In this document: in pieces, positions 62,641 through 64,000 of the stretch
How positions within the stretch are numbered: position 1 is the stretch's first letter
Layout of the letters: every line of letters starts with the position of its first letter
Assembly (NCBI GenBank): GCA_914767715.1
Contig: OU612072.1
Span: 3,288,001 to 3,352,000, forward strand
Origin: Membranipora membranacea
Lineage: Eukaryota; Bryozoa; Gymnolaemata; Cheilostomatida; Membraniporidae
Reading direction: 5' to 3'
DNA: 64,000 bases
Program-made: the position numbers and the translations under genes
The notes under the pieces: generated by a model
The model's database searches: none
Told to the model about the DNA's origin: nothing
What the model saw: only the letters and a program-made list of their open reading frames with translations

Positions 62641-64000
62641 TAATAAACCCTACTAAAACAAAAGAAATACAACTTTGTTGTATTCCTAATAATAATAAAC
62701 CCTACTAAAACAAAAGAAATACAACTTTGTTGTATTCCTAACTAGAAACGGTAAACATATTTGCAAGCAAATATAAAGGAATACAACCAATATATTTGAA
62801 TATCGAGGTCATGTGACATCATAATTGATGATGTCATAAGACTCGGTATCTGCCAAAACCCCGATCTCCAAAGTTTTAACTCAATCGCATGATGAGAACT
62901 GTTAATCGGCAGCAGTTTACTGTCTATGGCGACCATTTTGGATTTCGGGTCATGTGACCTTAAAATTGATGATGTCATAAGATTCGGTATATGTCATAGC
63001 CCCCAAATCCCAAGTTTTAACTCAATCGCATGATAAGAACTGTTAATCGGCAGCTATTAACTGTCTATGGCGGCCATATTGGATTTCGGGTCATATGACA
63101 TCAAAATTGATGATGTCATAATATTCGGTATATGCCAAAACCCCCATATCCCAAGTTTTAACTGAATCGCATCATAAGAACTGTTAGTTAGCTGCAATTT
63201 ACAGTATATGGCAGCCATTTTGTATTTCGGGTCATGTGACATCATAGGCAATGATGTCATTAGATTCGGTATATGTCAAAACCCCCATATCCCAAGTTTT
63301 AACTTAATCGCATGATTTGTTCTCAAGATATCATCAATATAAACATCAAAACCTCCTTCACTAATTAGTCTAATTAGCGAGTGTTACATAACAATTCAAA
63401 AACTCATTTAGTAATTTCTCATCTAGACATATGGAACTATGTTGTGACCAAGTAACATCCAATTCTGCCACGTAGTTCTTGACTTATAAAAGCCCAAAAA
63501 GTGTTGCAATAATAATAATAAAAACTAGAAACGGTAAACATATTTGCAAGCAAATATAAAGGAATACAACCAATAGATTTGAATATCGACGTCATGTGAC
63601 ATCATAATTGATGATGTCATAAGATTCAGTATATGCCAAAACCCCCTTATCCCAAGTCTCAACTGAATCGCATGATGAGAACTGCTAATCGGCAGCAAGT
63701 AACTCTCTATGGCGGCCATTTTGGTTTTCGGGTCATGTGACATTAAAATTGATGATGTCATAAGATTCGGTATATGCCAAAACCCCCATATCCCAAGTTT
63801 TGACTCAATCGAATGATGAGAACTGTTAATCGGCAGCCACTTCCTGTTTATGGCGGCCATTTTGGACAACGGGTCATGTTACATTGAAATTGATGATGTC
63901 ATAAGATTCGGTATAAGTCAAAACCCCCAAATCCCAAGTTTTAACTCAATCGCATGTTAAGAAATGTTAATCGGCAGGCATTTCCTGTTTTTGGCGGCCA

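Larger units (their letters stand above)
48145..64000. repeat. Two-level satellite array, sixteen head-to-tail modules
   Basis: Modules start with ACTAGAAACGGTAA at 48145, 49639, 50607, 51617, 52397, 53800, 55301, 56502, 57456, 58352, 59255, 60033, 60941, 61844, 62741 and 63524 (about 0.78-1.5 kb each; the last is cut by the window end). Each has a left end with the hairpin ATATTTGCAAGCAAATAT and GGAATACAACCAAT, then 141-bp monomers in varying number. A right end follows (TTCTCAAGATAT, CTAATTAGTCTAATTAG, AGTTCTTGACTTATA, AAAAGTGTTGCAATAATAAT). Modules are joined by (AAT)n, often with the hairpin GGAATACAACTTTGTTGTATTCC. The layout resembles non-autonomous Helentron-type elements that carry internal minisatellites; that label is inference. 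Confidence 0.9.

Noticed and set aside
48146-63869. Family of 60-114-residue proteins on the minus strand of the satellite
   Set aside because: All are readings of the 141-bp monomer, with no start context, splice sites or domain; kept only as a finding about periodicity.

Overview
This is an animal nuclear genome window of about 37-40% GC. Genes are rich in introns with standard GT-AG borders, and metazoan families are recognisable: Rel/NF-kB, syntaxin-5, SYNJ2BP-like PDZ, NUDT14, a bark-beetle/anakonda-like SRCR plus beta-helix receptor, and a caspase. I read the exon-intron structures by eye from splice sites, reading-frame phase and family similarity. For every gene the phases chain without a break. 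The species cannot be named from the sequence. A marine invertebrate, perhaps an early-branching one (sponge or cnidarian), is my low-confidence guess.

Layout. 0-1.5 kb, minus strand: the first exons of an NF-kB gene that runs off the left edge, with two alternative 88-nt exons for the DNA recognition loop. 3.0-5.7 kb, plus strand: a NUDT14-like UDP-sugar pyrophosphatase with an extra C-terminal hydrophobic tail. 6.9-15.7 kb, minus strand: a second, divergent Rel-homology factor with a long Q-rich C terminus and no ankyrin repeats. 15.75-20.5 kb: mostly transposon remnants and unassigned DNA. 20.5-22.0 kb, minus: a SYNJ2BP/OMP25-like PDZ protein. 22.4-26.3 kb, minus: syntaxin-5. 27.6-44.7 kb, plus: 27 exons of a very large bark/anakonda-like protein whose 3' part is not in the window. 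45.3-46.9 kb, minus: a three-exon caspase. 48.1-64 kb: an unbroken two-level satellite with sixteen head-to-tail modules of about 0.8-1.5 kb, most containing several 141-bp monomers.

The most interesting observation is the pair of recognition-loop exons at 614-701 and 244-331. They have equal length and phase. One encodes the canonical RFRYECEG loop and the other an RFRYESEN loop. Using both would shift the frame into a stop codon, so they must be spliced one at a time. This would let a single NF-kB gene make two proteins with different DNA contacts. The neighbouring Rel paralogue has a third version of the loop (RYRYRTDN). Other points of note are kB-like motifs near the Rel and caspase genes, a possible two-start syntaxin-5, very small transposons with 10-bp target duplications, and the satellite, whose 141-bp period keeps one frame open.
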